Source of the DNA: Gordionus sp. m RMFG-2023
Taxonomy: Eukaryota; Nematomorpha; Gordioida; Chordodea; Parachordodidae
DNA length: 64,000 nt
Assembly (NCBI RefSeq): GCF_954871325.1
Contig: NC_088777.1
Location: forward strand, 53,258,002-53,322,001
Reading direction: 5' to 3'
Shown here: piece after piece, positions 25,536-37,861 of the stretch
How positions within the stretch are numbered: the stretch's first letter is position 1
How the letters are laid out: each line of letters opens with the position of its first letter
Notes under the pieces: generated by a model
The model's database searches: none
What the model saw: only the letters and a program-made list of their open reading frames with translations
Told to the model about the DNA's origin: nothing
Program-made: the position numbers and the translations under genes

Positions 25536-27279
25536 ATCTTGGGAAGTCGTAAAATTTAATGGTAAATACCGCTTTAAAAACCCTGAGCATAGTATAACTT
25601 CCAATGGATCCCCAGAATTCCGAAAAATAATCAAAAATTTTCTTACTCTTATTCTGTGACTTTTTTAAATTTATCTCTTTTAAAAAATGTTAAAAAAAAA
25701 ACTCCTTAAGGAATTTTATCATGATAAATATAATTTTCTAAAGGAAGTTTAGCTAGGAAGATTGGGAAATGTCGTGGGACAAGATATAATGGGAAATTGC
25801 CTATTTATCTAATTGATCTAATTAGCATTTTAAAAAAAATGATATTATAATTATGGTAATTTTTGTTAATATATATATTATTTTTTAGCTTCATTTCGGT
25901 TAAAATAATTTTGAATGTTTATTTTTTTTTGGGGGGGGGGGGATAATGTAGATATAACATCTCCAAATTTTTGACAAACCTCACAACGGCTAAGGGGGGG
26001 GGGATTATGAGAACAGTAACCGAAGACTATTATAGCGTTCCCGTTTATTTTCCTAAGTGAGGGAATAACTTTCTGCTAACTTCCCTCCTACGAATTTTTA
26101 TTAGAAGTCTATAGATCTGTTTTTTTTGGCTGGAGTTTTTATATTATATTTCTTATCTATTAATTGTTTGTTTTTTTATATCTCATATGATAAATATTAT
26201 TTATTCTTTCAATTTATAATGACATATTGTTATTGTATTCCATTCCATTTTTTTTTAGGAAGATAGGATATGGAAGGGGGGGGGGAGATAAGCTTCAGTG
26301 CAGCTGGAATCACTTGCTCTTAAAATTATGTTAAAACTTGCAAAATTTTTTCCACGAGGGAGAATTATAAAAATAAGTTCTCGTTTTGAATATGAATGAA
26401 CAAAAACCGAAAAAATATAAATTCTTTTTAAGAGGTCAATTTACTTTTTAAAACCCCAATTTAAATTCATATTTTTTAAATATGAATTTTTAAAAGTTAT
26501 CATTTTGCCGGGATAATTATTTTAAAATATTATAATAATAATAATAATATAATATAGTATATTTTATAATACATTATATTATGTACATATATTTAATATA
26601 AGTACGACATTACTGTAATCCCTTCATTAAGATATTTTTTAATTGATTTTCTTATTTATGTACGCGAATCGATAAAAAAAAATAAAAATATTTATCAATT
26701 TGCCATTTTAATTGATATAATTGAAGATATAAATTTATATTTGTTTTATATTATATTTATAAAAAAAAATTTATTTAAGTGGAAATTAGGTTAATTTTTT
26801 GGCACTTTCAAAATATCGCGTACGCTTAATTTCCATCAGAGACATGAGGATAATCCTTAAATCGATAATGGAGCGAACAATTTGCAAGATGCAGCCCAAA
26901 TAAATTATTCGAAAAATAAAGAAAATTTTTACAAAATTTCCGGACGGTCCGAACCGTAAAATATTCGAATATAAATATCCGGGCTTGGGTTAATTTTTAA
27001 CAAAAATCTCGGATATCAATATGACATAATCTCCCTATCCCGATTACTAAAATATAAACACCGCCCTCCATCCTCCACCCTCCCAGCTGACATTTCAACC
27101 TGTTACCAAATAATCTGACCTTTCTTATAACTCCCAACTCGACTTATAATATAAAATTCAGAAATCTCACAAACGGTACTTACATTATGTTTTTACGTGT
27201 GTCCGAAATTAAATTTAAACAACCGACATCAATGTTTTAATAAGTCTTCCCATTAACGCCGACGTCACTGATTTATAAC
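25536..27279. other. Gene-free AT-rich stretch
   Basis: No supported gene. A T-run directly followed by G12 lies at 25922-25942; other G runs are near 25996-26004 and 26276-26285. A GC-rich fragment (ccggacggtccg, tatccgggcttggg) at about 26938-26995 resembles the hAT-like repeats. Confidence 0.4.
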
Positions 27280-27425
27280 GGCCCGGTCCGGATTTTTAAA
27301 AATAAAATTATTCAGCCCCACCCGGTTTTTGTATTTTTAGGCCCGACCGGGATTTATTTAATAGCTAATGAATAGCGATAAAATTCGTCACTGCCCGCGT
27401 GTACCCTGGCCGGGCCTGCAGGTTT
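27280..27425 (-). mobile_element. GC-rich hAT-like repeat, CAGAGACC family fragment
   Basis: The right part (atagctaatgaatagcgata, then aaaattcgtcactgcccg, then ggccgggcctgcagg) is the reverse complement of the left end of the complete copy at 59724-60002. The outermost bases have diverged, so no target duplication is readable. Confidence 0.65.
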
Positions 27426-27429
27426 TCCG

Positions 27430-28514
27430 TCGATAATAGATGAATGCCGATAAATAAAAAAAAATAGAAGGTCCAATCAATCAATAATTTCTTCGTTTCT
27501 TTAACGTATACATAAACTCTTAAATTTTTTTATATCTAAAACTTTTCATAATATATATATATATACATATATATAATGTATATCGTATAATCACATATCA
27601 ATCATAATTAGTTTTTTTTAAACGATTAAATATTTCTTTTTTTCGAGAGAGTTATAAAAAATACGATTTAGGACATGAAACGAAAAAAAGTAATAAAAAA
27701 CACAAATCGCCTTTTTGGTAGTTTTTTTTGTTTTTTTCTCTTCTTCCAAAAAAACAAACTGTGATCATGAATAAATCAAAATCAAATTTTTTTCCAAGTA
27801 TGTTTGAGATAAAAAAAAAAATTATGGAATTTTGGAAAGAAAAAAATATGCCAGGGCAAAAATGAAAATAATAAGATTTTTTTAAAATTTATAAAATATT
27901 TATTTTAATCGATTTAAATTTTGATAAAATATTTCCGATCTTAAGTTTTATTTTTATAATAATAATTATATATATATATATAATCTTATTTGAATTGTGA
28001 AATAAAATTAAAATATAAATTACAGCTTTTTTTAAATTCAAAACGGGGTTTCTTTCTTTCTTTCTTTCTCATCAACTTGTTAAAATATTGTTATTAATTC
28101 TAACTTAAATAATTTATAACTGAATCAAATATAAAAAAGCAATTTGTAAAAAATGCAAGAATTGATTACGTTTTGTTATATTTTTTTTCCCATAACCACT
28201 TTTTTAAAAAAAAATATATATATGTATAATTAAATATGTTTATTTTTTTTTATTTGAATATTTTGAATTATCGTTATTACAATTATATAAGATTTTTACA
28301 TTTGCACCATTATTTTTAAATTATTGTTGTATAATGGTGACATATTAAATTTGGGCAGAAGGGGAGATGTATAAGATATAAAGTGACCTACCCTACTATT
28401 TCAAAAATTTGGATATTAATTATATTTTTGAATATATATATATTATCGTGCAAAATATATCTTTTGTAATCTTATTGTTATTACAATGAGTATATTGATA
28501 TAGTAATTAAAGTT
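27430..28514. other. Gene-free AT-rich stretch
   Basis: Very AT-rich, with several short (AT)n tracts (about 27550-27590, 27965-27985, 28432-28442) and a short TTTC run at about 28050-28068. No gene is seen. Confidence 0.4.
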
Positions 28515-28885
28515 CTGCAAAAGTCGGCCCGGCAGCCGGGTTCGGGCCTATTTTTTTAAAAAATAAAGCGGATTCGGGTTCGGTCGGGCCTAATATTTTT
28601 TTAAAAAATTCGGACTGGGTGGGTCGGGCTTTGAATTTTTTTAAAAAATATATCTATATCAATTTTTTTATGTCGAATTTTTAATGTAAAATAAAAAATA
28701 AAAAATATTTGCTTTTATTTATAGAAACTAGACGCGATCATAACTAATGTATCTTGTATATTTTGAGTAATCATAAAAAATTAATTTCTATATTTAAATA
28801 ATTTCGGGCAGGGCAGGGCCGGTTATTTTAAATATTTTGGGTTCGGGTCGGATTTGAAAAATTAGGTCCGATGAGACTGCCTTTT
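28515..28885. mobile_element. GC-rich-ended non-autonomous repeat (hAT-like), copy 1
   Basis: The two ends are rich in cggcccgg/ttcgggtcggg motifs separated by poly(T/A). The middle holds gcttttatttatag, then aactagacgc, then tatattttgagta, then aattaatttctata. The same order appears at 30285-30675. Non-coding. Confidence 0.65.
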
Positions 28886-29698
28886 CTCGCGCCTAGTTGG
28901 ATTCAATCTTCTTAGTATTTTTTCTTTGCCACTTGAAGATTTATTTATTATTAATAATCAGGAGAATCTATCCAATTAAATAATCCGTCAAATAAGTGAC
29001 GCGTGTCTATTGAGCAAACCAAATAAGTTGCTTTTGGGTTTCCAAGTTATCACGTGACTCGTAAAACGTATGGAATTAATAGAATTACTAAACCGATATT
29101 CCTAATTTAATTTGGGCTTAAAGACCCGATCAATTTACTCCTCATATTTTGTGCCACGAGGAATGTAAATATATTACCTTATCGTACATGCCATGCTTCG
29201 AATAGCGGTCACTCACATAAATCAAAATAACTTTTGTCTTTCTCGGAAGCATTGTAGTGCGCACAAATCGAATATTTCAATTTCAACGCTGCGTTTCGAA
29301 ACGCAAATAATGCATTTTAAGTGCATTCGATTTGAGTACGTTTGCGTTTTGTATTTTAAATTATAGATATACGTTTTAAAACACTCCGTTGAAACGTTCA
29401 ATTTGTAAGCACTATTAGCCACTTTTATTGATTATGTCGGAAATGTACTTCAAACATATGCATAAAACCTACTTCCTGATTTTTTATGAAATTTTGCGAC
29501 GAAATTTTGAACTTAATATAAAGTAACATAAAATCTTCCGTAATCATTGCATTTATTTTATTCTTTGTTTTTTTTTCTTCTAGATGTAATATTTTTTTAA
29601 AAAAAATTTTTTATTTTACAAGTTTTGGGGGGTTCAGAGACCATTACTATATTTAAAAAAAAATATTTCAAACCCCATCACTTAGATTCGTTAATGAA

Positions 29699-29700
29699 CA

Positions 29701-29747
<47 letters not shown>

Positions 29748-29748
29748 C
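29699..29748. repeat. (AAAG)n microsatellite, about 50 bp
   Basis: Perfect AAAG repeats. Confidence 0.95.
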
Positions 29749-30284
29749 ATTGAAAATTAAAATTAAGAATTCACATTCAATCTTATTTTAAAATACAAAA
29801 ATAGAGGATAAAAAAAATAATATTTACATAACATAAACAGAAATGATGTATATTTCGAAGGTTAAATCATATGTTAGAGGCTTTTGTGTTATTTTTCCGG
29901 AATCGTTGTTATTTTTCCAACTTAAAATCATTTTTTGAGCGCCTTTTTCTAAAATTTAAAAAATATTAATTTTTGTTGGAAACGTATTTCAGCATGTTTA
30001 GAATGCCTGTCTTATGAATCGTAGATAAGTTTTACCTTTTAACATTTTTGAGTCATTCTATAATTTATTATGGAAAAACCTATATAAAAAACTAATATAA
30101 ATCATATTAAGTTCAAAAAGAACATGGTCTAAATTATCCGAAATTCATAAGGGTAAGAGAAGAGAAGAGAAGAGAAGAGAAGTTATTCCAAACGTGATAG
30201 AGAATCCATTTCCGGTTAAAATCAAATTTTTTTAAAAAAATAAAACGCGCGCTCATAAAAAATGATTTAAAGTCTAAAAAATTT

Positions 30285-30675
30285 ACCCACAAAACCGGGC
30301 CCGTACCCTGCCTCAACGCGCTTCGGGTCGGGTTCGGCCCTTTTTTAAAAAAAGGTTAGGGCTGGGGTTGGATCGGACCTTAGAAATTTTTTTTAAAATT
30401 ATATTTTAAATTTATCAATCTTTATGTTGAATTTTTTTATGTAAAATAAAAAAATATTTGCTTTTATTTATAGTTAACTAGACGCCATATAACGTACATC
30501 GTATATTTTGAGTTATTTGTAAAAATTAATTTCTATATAATAAATTCGGGTCGGGCCGGGCCGGTAACTTTAAAAAAATAATTTCGGGTTCGGGTCGGGC
30601 CGGAAAAACTTTTATAAAAATATTTCGGGCCGGGTCGAGCTTAAAAAAATTAGGCCCGATGCAGATCGCTAATAT
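30285..30675. mobile_element. GC-rich-ended non-autonomous repeat (hAT-like), copy 2
   Basis: Same organisation as 28515-28885 (aaccgggcccg, ttcgggtcggg, then gcttttatttatag, aactagacgc, then gggtcgggccgggccgg). Its right end, ggcccgatgcagatcgctaa, recurs inverted at 51523-51542, which helps define the terminus of the family. Confidence 0.7.
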
Positions 30676-31099
30676 ATCCCATAATAGGATTACAAAATAT
30701 TTTGTCGGGCTTTCTCAAGAAAAAAAAAAAACCTTTATATAATATAAAATTTTTAAAAAAAATAAAAATAATATAAGAAATTTTAATTAAAAAATTATTT
30801 TTTTTAAAAAATTTTATTTTTTCAATATATATATTTTATTTTATTTGAAATTAAATTCTAATCAAAAATCAATATAAATCCACACATTTTCAGGAATCAA
30901 TAATCTTTCAAGATTGTACGTTTCCTATATTTAAGAATAAATAAAACTTGTATTATATATATACATATAATATATATGTAGTATAAGTCCGGGGTTATTT
31001 GGCAAGTGTTTTGCTCTCTTGCCATAAAATTTTATTTTTAATTTTTATAAAGATTAAAACTAATCGTATACTTTATATTATTCCGTATACACTCATAAG

Positions 31100-31793
31100 C
31101 AGGGATGCGAACCCGGCAAAATTTTTTCCCGGGTTCGGTTCGGGTTCGGTTCGGGTTCGGTTCATGGAAATATTTTTGAACCCGGGTTTAGTTCCGGGTT
31201 CAGCTCGGTTTTAAGAATTTTTGAATTGATAAAAAAATATCATAATTAAAAATCTAGACATAAATTTGGTATAAAAAATTAATTTTTTTATTTTATTTAT
31301 AAGTAAAATGTAGTCAAAAATACAAAGCATAGTCATGTATAGATTTAAAAATTTTTATTAAGACGTATTTCTTTAAATTAACAATATCCAATATAATAAT
31401 TTTTACTTTGACTTGATCACTTTCATTTTCATCTAATTAATAATCTTTGAGAATAAGTTAAAAAATTGATAATAAATAGCGTAAATGAATTTAATTGGTT
31501 TAAAATTTATTAACAATCCAATAGGAATTCTTTAAGAATAAATTTTTAAAAAAATTTAAAAATGGAGCAAATGAATTTAGTTGTTTAAAATTTATTAACA
31601 CTTCACTTAATTGGAAATTTGAAAATTTTATGAAATGTCATGTAAATTATTAATATTTATAATTCAAAATTTTACAAATATCTTATATTAATTTAAACAA
31701 ACCCGGTTGAACCCGGGTTCAAATAAAATTCCCGGGTTCGGTTCGGGTTTTTGAAATTTTATAAACGGGGGTTAGGTTTGGTTCGAACCCCTG
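31100..31793. mobile_element. Non-autonomous hAT-like element, intact ends, perfect 8-bp target duplication
   Basis: The left end is CAGGGATGCGAACCCGG and the right end is GGTTCGAACCCCTG. The flanks are ctcataag at 31092-31099 and ctcataag at 31794-31801, a perfect 8-bp duplication as made by hAT transposases. Subterminal arms are arrays of ggttcggg/cccgggttc motifs (31125-31200 and 31700-31750). The interior is AT-rich, non-coding, and contains an imperfect direct duplication (aaatgaattta-ttg, then tttaaaatttattaaca) at about 31485-31520 and 31568-31602. The exact flank match suggests a comparatively recent insertion. Confidence 0.9.
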
Positions 31794-32051
31794 CTCATAA
31801 GAAACTAGTAAGGTAATTAAAACTCAATCCCATGATCATATTTAATTACTTAGATCATGAGCCATTTTGCCAATTAAATTGCTAAAAAAAGGTTTAAATC
31901 ATCTGATCATATTTCCTTTAGCCAAACCAGCTGCAAAGTTGGGGAGGGAAAGGGAGGGTGGATAGTGTGTTCATTAGATTACAAAATTTAAAAAAGAAAC
32001 GGAAGTTTCCTAGATTTTATACTATGGCCGCTATTTTGGATTTAATTAAAA

Positions 32052-32750
32052 AGCCATACTTTTTACTATTTACCAATAACCCGGGGTAAGATGGCACGCC
32101 CTTCGGGGGAGGGTAAAATTTTCAAATAACATATCTTTAACAGATAAAAACTTTAATACATAATTAAAAAATTAGTCCACTATGATCTTCGGGCCTTCTA
32201 ATTTCAGTTGAGATGATGGGATAGGGTGTAGCTTTGGTTAAATATTTGACTCAACCTTATTGTACGGGTTCTGTTGGGTCCGGGCTGGACAAATTCTACA
32301 AAATAACATAGCTGACACGTGACCGGACAAGAATAATTAACGGACCCAGGCAAAATTAATTTAACAATTTTCTTTCCTCTTTTTTTTGTCTAGTGGGATT
32401 ATAGTCTTGACGTAAGCCGTAATCCAGTGAAAATATTACCCTCCCCCCCCCTCCAAAAAAAAGAAGAAACCCAAAGTTAATTTTGTGGGGTCATTGACCT
32501 GGAAAATTCTCGCTTCACATATCTTACCATTTTACCCCTCGCCGTTTAGCCCCATAGGGAGTTTCCCAACAACTATTCTGGATAAACCAGAAACCCCGAA
32601 CTTCTTTTAAATGCGCAAGTTACCAACTAATAAATGATGTATTACATATGGTACAAAGAAATACATTTTTTTTGACCAAATTTGAAACAATTAGCTTTAA
32701 AGATTAAGAAAAAAAAATTATGGACCACCTAGCCCCGGTCTGTTTTCCAC
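32052..32750. repeat. Dispersed repeat with CCATTTTACCCCTCGCCG core, copy 2
   Basis: Carries the series seen at 25055-25535. Its ends are inverted-repeat-like: acccggggtaagatggcac on the left and accacctagccccggtct on the right. Similar termini (ggggagaccggggt) occur at 48738-48751 and, inverted, at 57147-57164. Non-coding. Confidence 0.65.
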
Positions 32751-32760
32751 CCATAAAATG

Positions 32761-34611
32761 ATAATTAAAGGGATCTCACTCACCTCTCCTTACTTTTTAC
32801 ATTTTAAAATAGTATTCGCCGCTTACCTTTTTAATAATAAATTTTTTTCCAACTTTTATAAAAATTATTTAATTTAAAAAAAAAATATTGATTTTAAAAT
32901 AAAACAAATATTTTTGGATATTAAAATTAAAAAATTTTGGTTTTTTTTTTGAAATTGATTATTTTTGATATTTTTAGATATTTATTTTTATATCTATAAT
33001 AAATATAAATATAAATATAATACAAATCAGGAAATGATATTTTTTTTTCTTCTAATTATTTATCAATTTAATTCCAAATTAAAAGCCCACTCTTTAAAAG
33101 GGGAAAAGGAAGTTAGAATTAATTAAAATCAGAATTGATTTTCCCATTTATCACACATTGTATTTTTATTTTTGAAAAATTTGGGAATTTTTTCCTTGTG
33201 GATATAGATTTATTAATAGGAAGAAACTTCCTTTGTCGTTATTTTATAAACTTTGAGAATATAAGTTTGTTTATATTTTAAAAAAAATAATTTCAAATTA
33301 GCTTAAGTTTTATTCAAGTTTAAGCCGAACAAATATTACTCAAAGGTCTCAAGAATTAGTAAAGTCTAATCTCTCTCTTCCTTTCATTTGGAGAAATATC
33401 TAGGGCTCAGGTAATGTTTTGGACACTTTTTTAAAAAATTAAATTGAGATTTTTTTTAGCAACTCTAATTTTAAGTCAGTTGTCTTCGAAATAGGATTCA
33501 AAAATGATTGTATTGTTCTTATTATTTTTTTTTCATGTTGATTAATTGGATTACATCAATAGAATTTAAAAAAAACAATAACACTTTGGGGAATGGGGAT
33601 TTTAAATCTCTTCCCCCCCCCCATGCTCTTTATAAATTCGTAAACATTACTAAAATCATTTAGAAGCACTAAAGATATTTGCTAGGACAACCTCTACCTC
33701 CGAGAATCAGACTTTACAAACTTTGAGCTTATTTTGAGATAGCTTCTTTTTTTTTTGCTAAATAGGAAATGAATTGGAGATTGGGGTAAACCGGACCGAG
33801 GGCCCAAACCGGGGCTTAAAAAATTTATGATCGGACATGACGCAAAAGTTTTAAAAATGTTTTAAAAACCGTAGGAAAAATTTATGTTTGTTTTCATTCA
33901 CAAAAAAAAATTATTAACCGTGCAGCTGATTCAAAAATATATTTCTCGGGCCGGGCCTGAAAATATTTTTTAAAAAATTGACAGGTGTCGGTCTTTAATA
34001 GAACTATTTGAGTGTAAACCATTTTCTGAGTCGGCTTATTTAATTGGTATCAAGGTTCTGCCTCGATTTTAGAAACATAACAAAATGACGTAACTCTCAA
34101 CCAGCTGATCTATTAATTTTTATTTTTATTACGGCGTCTTTTAGTAAAATTATACATTCCCCAATCATATTTTCTGAACATCCTCATATTACAAAAATTG
34201 TATAAAGTTTTAATAAGGATATCTTATTACATCCTTTCTTTAATTACGAAAATGTCCATCAAATAAAACTGTCATAAAGAAATAAGGAAGTACACGAGAG
34301 GCTAGAATTCAAAAATTCGGTCCCACGAGAGTGACATATAGTAATTATCATTTAATAACGAGCTCTTTCTCTTTCTTTTTTTCGATGTCATATTCAATTA
34401 AATTCCAATGTTTCGTATACCATAATTGAAAATAAAATAATTATAATATAATATATTATGTGTTTCATTCATGGCAAGCAGAGGGGAACACTTTAATTAA
34501 TTTAGATATTTGTGTTTAAATTCGTTATTAAATTTATGTAGAACTTACGGAAGATGTGATAGTCGTCCTGCAGAATTATAGTGGCTCCTAGAATTCTATT
34601 AAATTTATCCC
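32761..34611. other. Gene-free AT-rich stretch with a GC-rich repeat fragment
   Basis: About 33786-33990 contains accggaccgagggccc and ctcgggccgggcctg, a diverged relative of the GC-rich hAT-like repeats. Nothing else is recognised. Confidence 0.4.
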
Positions 34612-34799
34612 TGGGTTGCTAAATAGCTCGATTTGAACCCGATCTTAAGGCTAACTCTATAATTTATCCAGATAAATGTCGCGCAAGTCCGAAGATATAT
34701 TTTGCTGATAGGTGCCCGTAAAGGTTTGGACATCTCAGCGAAATCTCGAGACCCAGACAGAATTTTACTAAAATATTGAGTTACCCATTTACAACACGA
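34612..34799. mobile_element. AGTGTTGTT-family MITE, strongly diverged copy
   Basis: Left end tgggttgctaaatagctcg, right end aaaatattgagttaccc, then acaacacga. The core (aaggtttggacatctc) is present in the orientation opposite to most copies. No clear target duplication. Confidence 0.6.
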
Positions 34800-35368
34800 C
34801 CTCTACCAAACTCTGGCTGTAGCATTTTCTATAAAGTCATTCCATTTTAACGATTCTGTCCCTCCCAGCAGCCTAAAACGAACCACCTTTAATTTCTAAC
34901 AGGAGTATAATTCTAGAAAATTATAGCATATACGATCATTAATTTTTCTAAAAGATAAAATATATACTGCACTATACGTATCTTGGCATATTTTTTAATC
35001 TATAAGCTACCGTCAAATGTGCTTAATTCCTGGGAATGCGTTATTTTTTCAACTTTAAAAAAGGGTCTGGTTTTGGGGTCCGGGTTCAGGGAACATATGT
35101 TTTATTCAATTGCACAATCACAATATCTTGTAAAATATTATCCTTGAGATTTCCACATAAATTGGACGATATATATTTCAAAGATGAACAATCCACCCTT
35201 CTTACACTTACCTAAAAATAGATAGTTACCTTTATTTAACATAAATTATTGCACTCGTGTGGCCGATACAGCCATGACGATTCTAGACAAGATTATATAT
35301 ATAATTCTGGATCTATTGAAAAATTTTATTCCCAGATTTTTAAACTATTCGTATCCTTATTTACTCTT

Positions 35369-36190
35369 TTAATTTCTGAGAACTTTTCTATTAAAGTTGT
35401 AACAGGCATTGTTTTGATCCTCCTTTCTATCTGGTGATAATTTGATTTTTTTTTCTCTATCTAAAAGTAAAATTTTAAGATCATCGATGTTGCTATCGTT
35501 GTCATTATCATCACTACAACCAGTTGGTATTATTGTCGTAGCCTTCAATATATCGTAAATAATGGAGTTTTGCTTATGCCATAAATCCTTAAGATGGTCT
35601 TTAGCCATTTGTTTTTTGCTCAATACTCAATAAAACTTGATATCGAGTATCTAAATATATAGAAGCGTATACACCACTATTGCAAATATTATTGCTTTCG
35701 AATTTTCATGTTTTCTAATATTTCGTATTTAAAAAAAAGGACTAGTTAATTTTTCTAAATCTAATCGGCATCTAATCCATATGCCATAAAAATCAGATAA
35801 ACATAATCGTTCTGATTGTAATCTTAATTTTGCTATTTTTAGAGGAACTAATACACTAGTAAGGTCCTTTACTTGGCACCAATCATCTTCTCACTAAAAT
35901 GACTTCACATGCTCCTATAATAAAATCATTACAGAAATCTTTCAAACTTAATAATCGTTTTTAGCAACATATAAATTGAGGACCAACGTGTTGTGCAATC
36001 TACTTTTGCCACTGACCTTTTCATTGATTATAATATTCTAACGATTCTGAGAAGTTCTTAAATATTTTGCAACATCCCCTGCTTTATCAATGATTGTTTT
36101 AAGGTGATCATTTTTTAGGTAATCATTAATATAGCCAATTGTAGAGTATGATGGGCTGCACATCTGATGCAATATATATTTAAGGGGATA
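35369..36190 (-). pseudogene. Decayed hAT transposase, catalytic-core fragment
   Basis: Read on - and moving to lower coordinates: IRCAAHHTLQLAI (about 36160-36120, the conserved C-AH-LQL motif), DKAGDVAKYLRTSQN (about 36105-36045), then LHNTRWSSIYMLLK (about 36005-35950, the TRW-S-Y-ML motif), then VKDLTSVLVPLKIAK (about 35885-35840), then a frame at 35623-35369 beginning KKQMAKDHLKDLWHK. These follow the order of the hAT transposase core and its inserted helical domain. Stops and frame changes separate the pieces, so it is inactive. N-terminal BED and C-terminal dimerisation parts are not seen. It covers the portion missing from the hAT at 43243-44803. Confidence 0.75.
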
Positions 36191-37850
36191 TCTATCAATA
36201 AATTTACACAATAAAATACTATTACCTACACTAGAAAATAATTTATGATATCAAATCTCTAAATAAAATGTAAGTCCAGGAGGAAAGTCGAAAGAAAAAG
36301 GCCAAAAAAAATAATAATTAAATGATTTCACGGAAAAAAAAGTTAAATAAATTTTTAAATTTTTTATACGACACCTCTTGAAGCAGAAGGAAGAAGGGGG
36401 GGGGGGTAAATAGAGATTTAGATCTTCCGCGAACAAATTTAAATTTCTTTTCGAATTAACAAAAATTAAATAAAAAATATATTATAAATAAAATATATAT
36501 AAAAAAATTCAAAACAATATAAGATTTTTATTATTTTTTTCCATCGTTTTAAATATTCAAATCTTATCATATTAAACTAATTAAAATAGATTCCCTGATG
36601 GTAATTAGACCCCTTTTAAGATACGCATTTTAGGATAATACAATTATCTTTTGATGATAAAAATTTCATAAACGTCTCTCTAAGGAAGATGATTTTTTCC
36701 GAATGATCAAATTTCATCAGACAAGGATTCATCGGGAATAATATATTTAAAAAAAAAAAATATTTTTTTTCTTTTTAAATATTTTTGAAATATCTTTTTC
36801 TAGCCTTTATTTAATAAACATTAAAATTTAATTCAAATTTTTTCAAATTTTTTTCTCTTCGCGAGAGCTCTGGAAATACCAGTTGGGAATTTTATGAAAT
36901 ATTTTTGCCGACTTCCTCCTGGTCTAGGTTAATTTTACCCATTTTTAGCCTATTTTGGAGCGGTAAAAAAAGGGGGTGGGGGGGGGGGTTAACTAAAAAT
37001 CTAATATTTAGGCTCGAAACTCTATCTCTTCAGCCCTCAGTGCCCCCTTTTTGTTTATTGATAATATAGCTTAACTTCGAAGAAGAAAAAAAAAGCATAG
37101 ATAAATTAATTCGCGTCTCGAATGAATAGCGGATTTTTTTATTCGGCTCCTTACCTGCTGAGTAAATTTAGCCAGCTTGAATTATTCCAATCTTTAGCCA
37201 TTGATTCCTTGATCAATCATATATAAGTTTAGCTCTTGGAAAAGGAAAAGAGTTTTCCATTAAGATGCTAAATAATCTTTGATCTATTTTTTTTAAAAAA
37301 ATCATTATCATAAATAAACCAAAAAAATAAAGACTTATCGATTTAATATCCAACAAAAAATACAAAAAAATATACATTAACGCAATACGTTTTTTTTAAA
37401 AATCTTATTAATCGAATTAGGCATCATAGTAGATTAAAATCATTCCAAATTTCATTTTTAATTAGTATCATAGGTTTATTATAATATATTCCTTTTTAGG
37501 AAATAAGGTAATTTTTTTTAAGAAAATTATCTAGTTAAAAAATAATATTAATATTTTATTATTTATTAATATTAAAATTTTTAAACGAGAAAACCTATTC
37601 CCAATAAATGTCACTTTTACTGTGCATGAGATGCATATGAAAATGCATATGGAAATGTAAAGCTAACTTTCGCGTGATTTTATTATATAAAAAATATATT
37701 TTTATTAAATAATTTATCCATAAAGAAGGCACATCATAATATTTTATTTTTATAAGTGATAATTTTATCAATATTTATAATGCAAATTTTTTTTTTTATC
37801 ACGTATTTTTTCTTTTATTTCTATAAAAAATAAATGTTTTTTTTTGTAAG
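36191..37850. other. 5' flank of receptor 1
   Basis: AT-rich, no exon identified. It includes G-rich runs at about 36400-36408 and 36974-36988. An upstream untranslated exon of receptor 1 may lie here but cannot be placed. Confidence 0.35.
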
Positions 37851-37856
37851 ATGTAA
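37851..37856 (+). promoter_or_regulatory. Start-stop upstream ORF (ATG TAA) just before the receptor 1 start codon
   Basis: ATG immediately followed by TAA, ending 5 nt before the receptor ATG at 37862. Such minimal uORFs can stall or divert ribosomes. Alternatively, the preceding T-run followed by gtaag could be a 3' splice site ending at 37850, which would make this the first sequence of the coding exon. Either way the ATG would be in the mRNA. Confidence 0.4.
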
Positions 37857-37861
37857 AAAGA

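Noticed and set aside
31100-31793. Small plus-strand protein (frame beginning 30999) as a host gene
   Set aside because: The frame runs into the GC-rich tandem motifs at the end of a non-autonomous hAT-like element.
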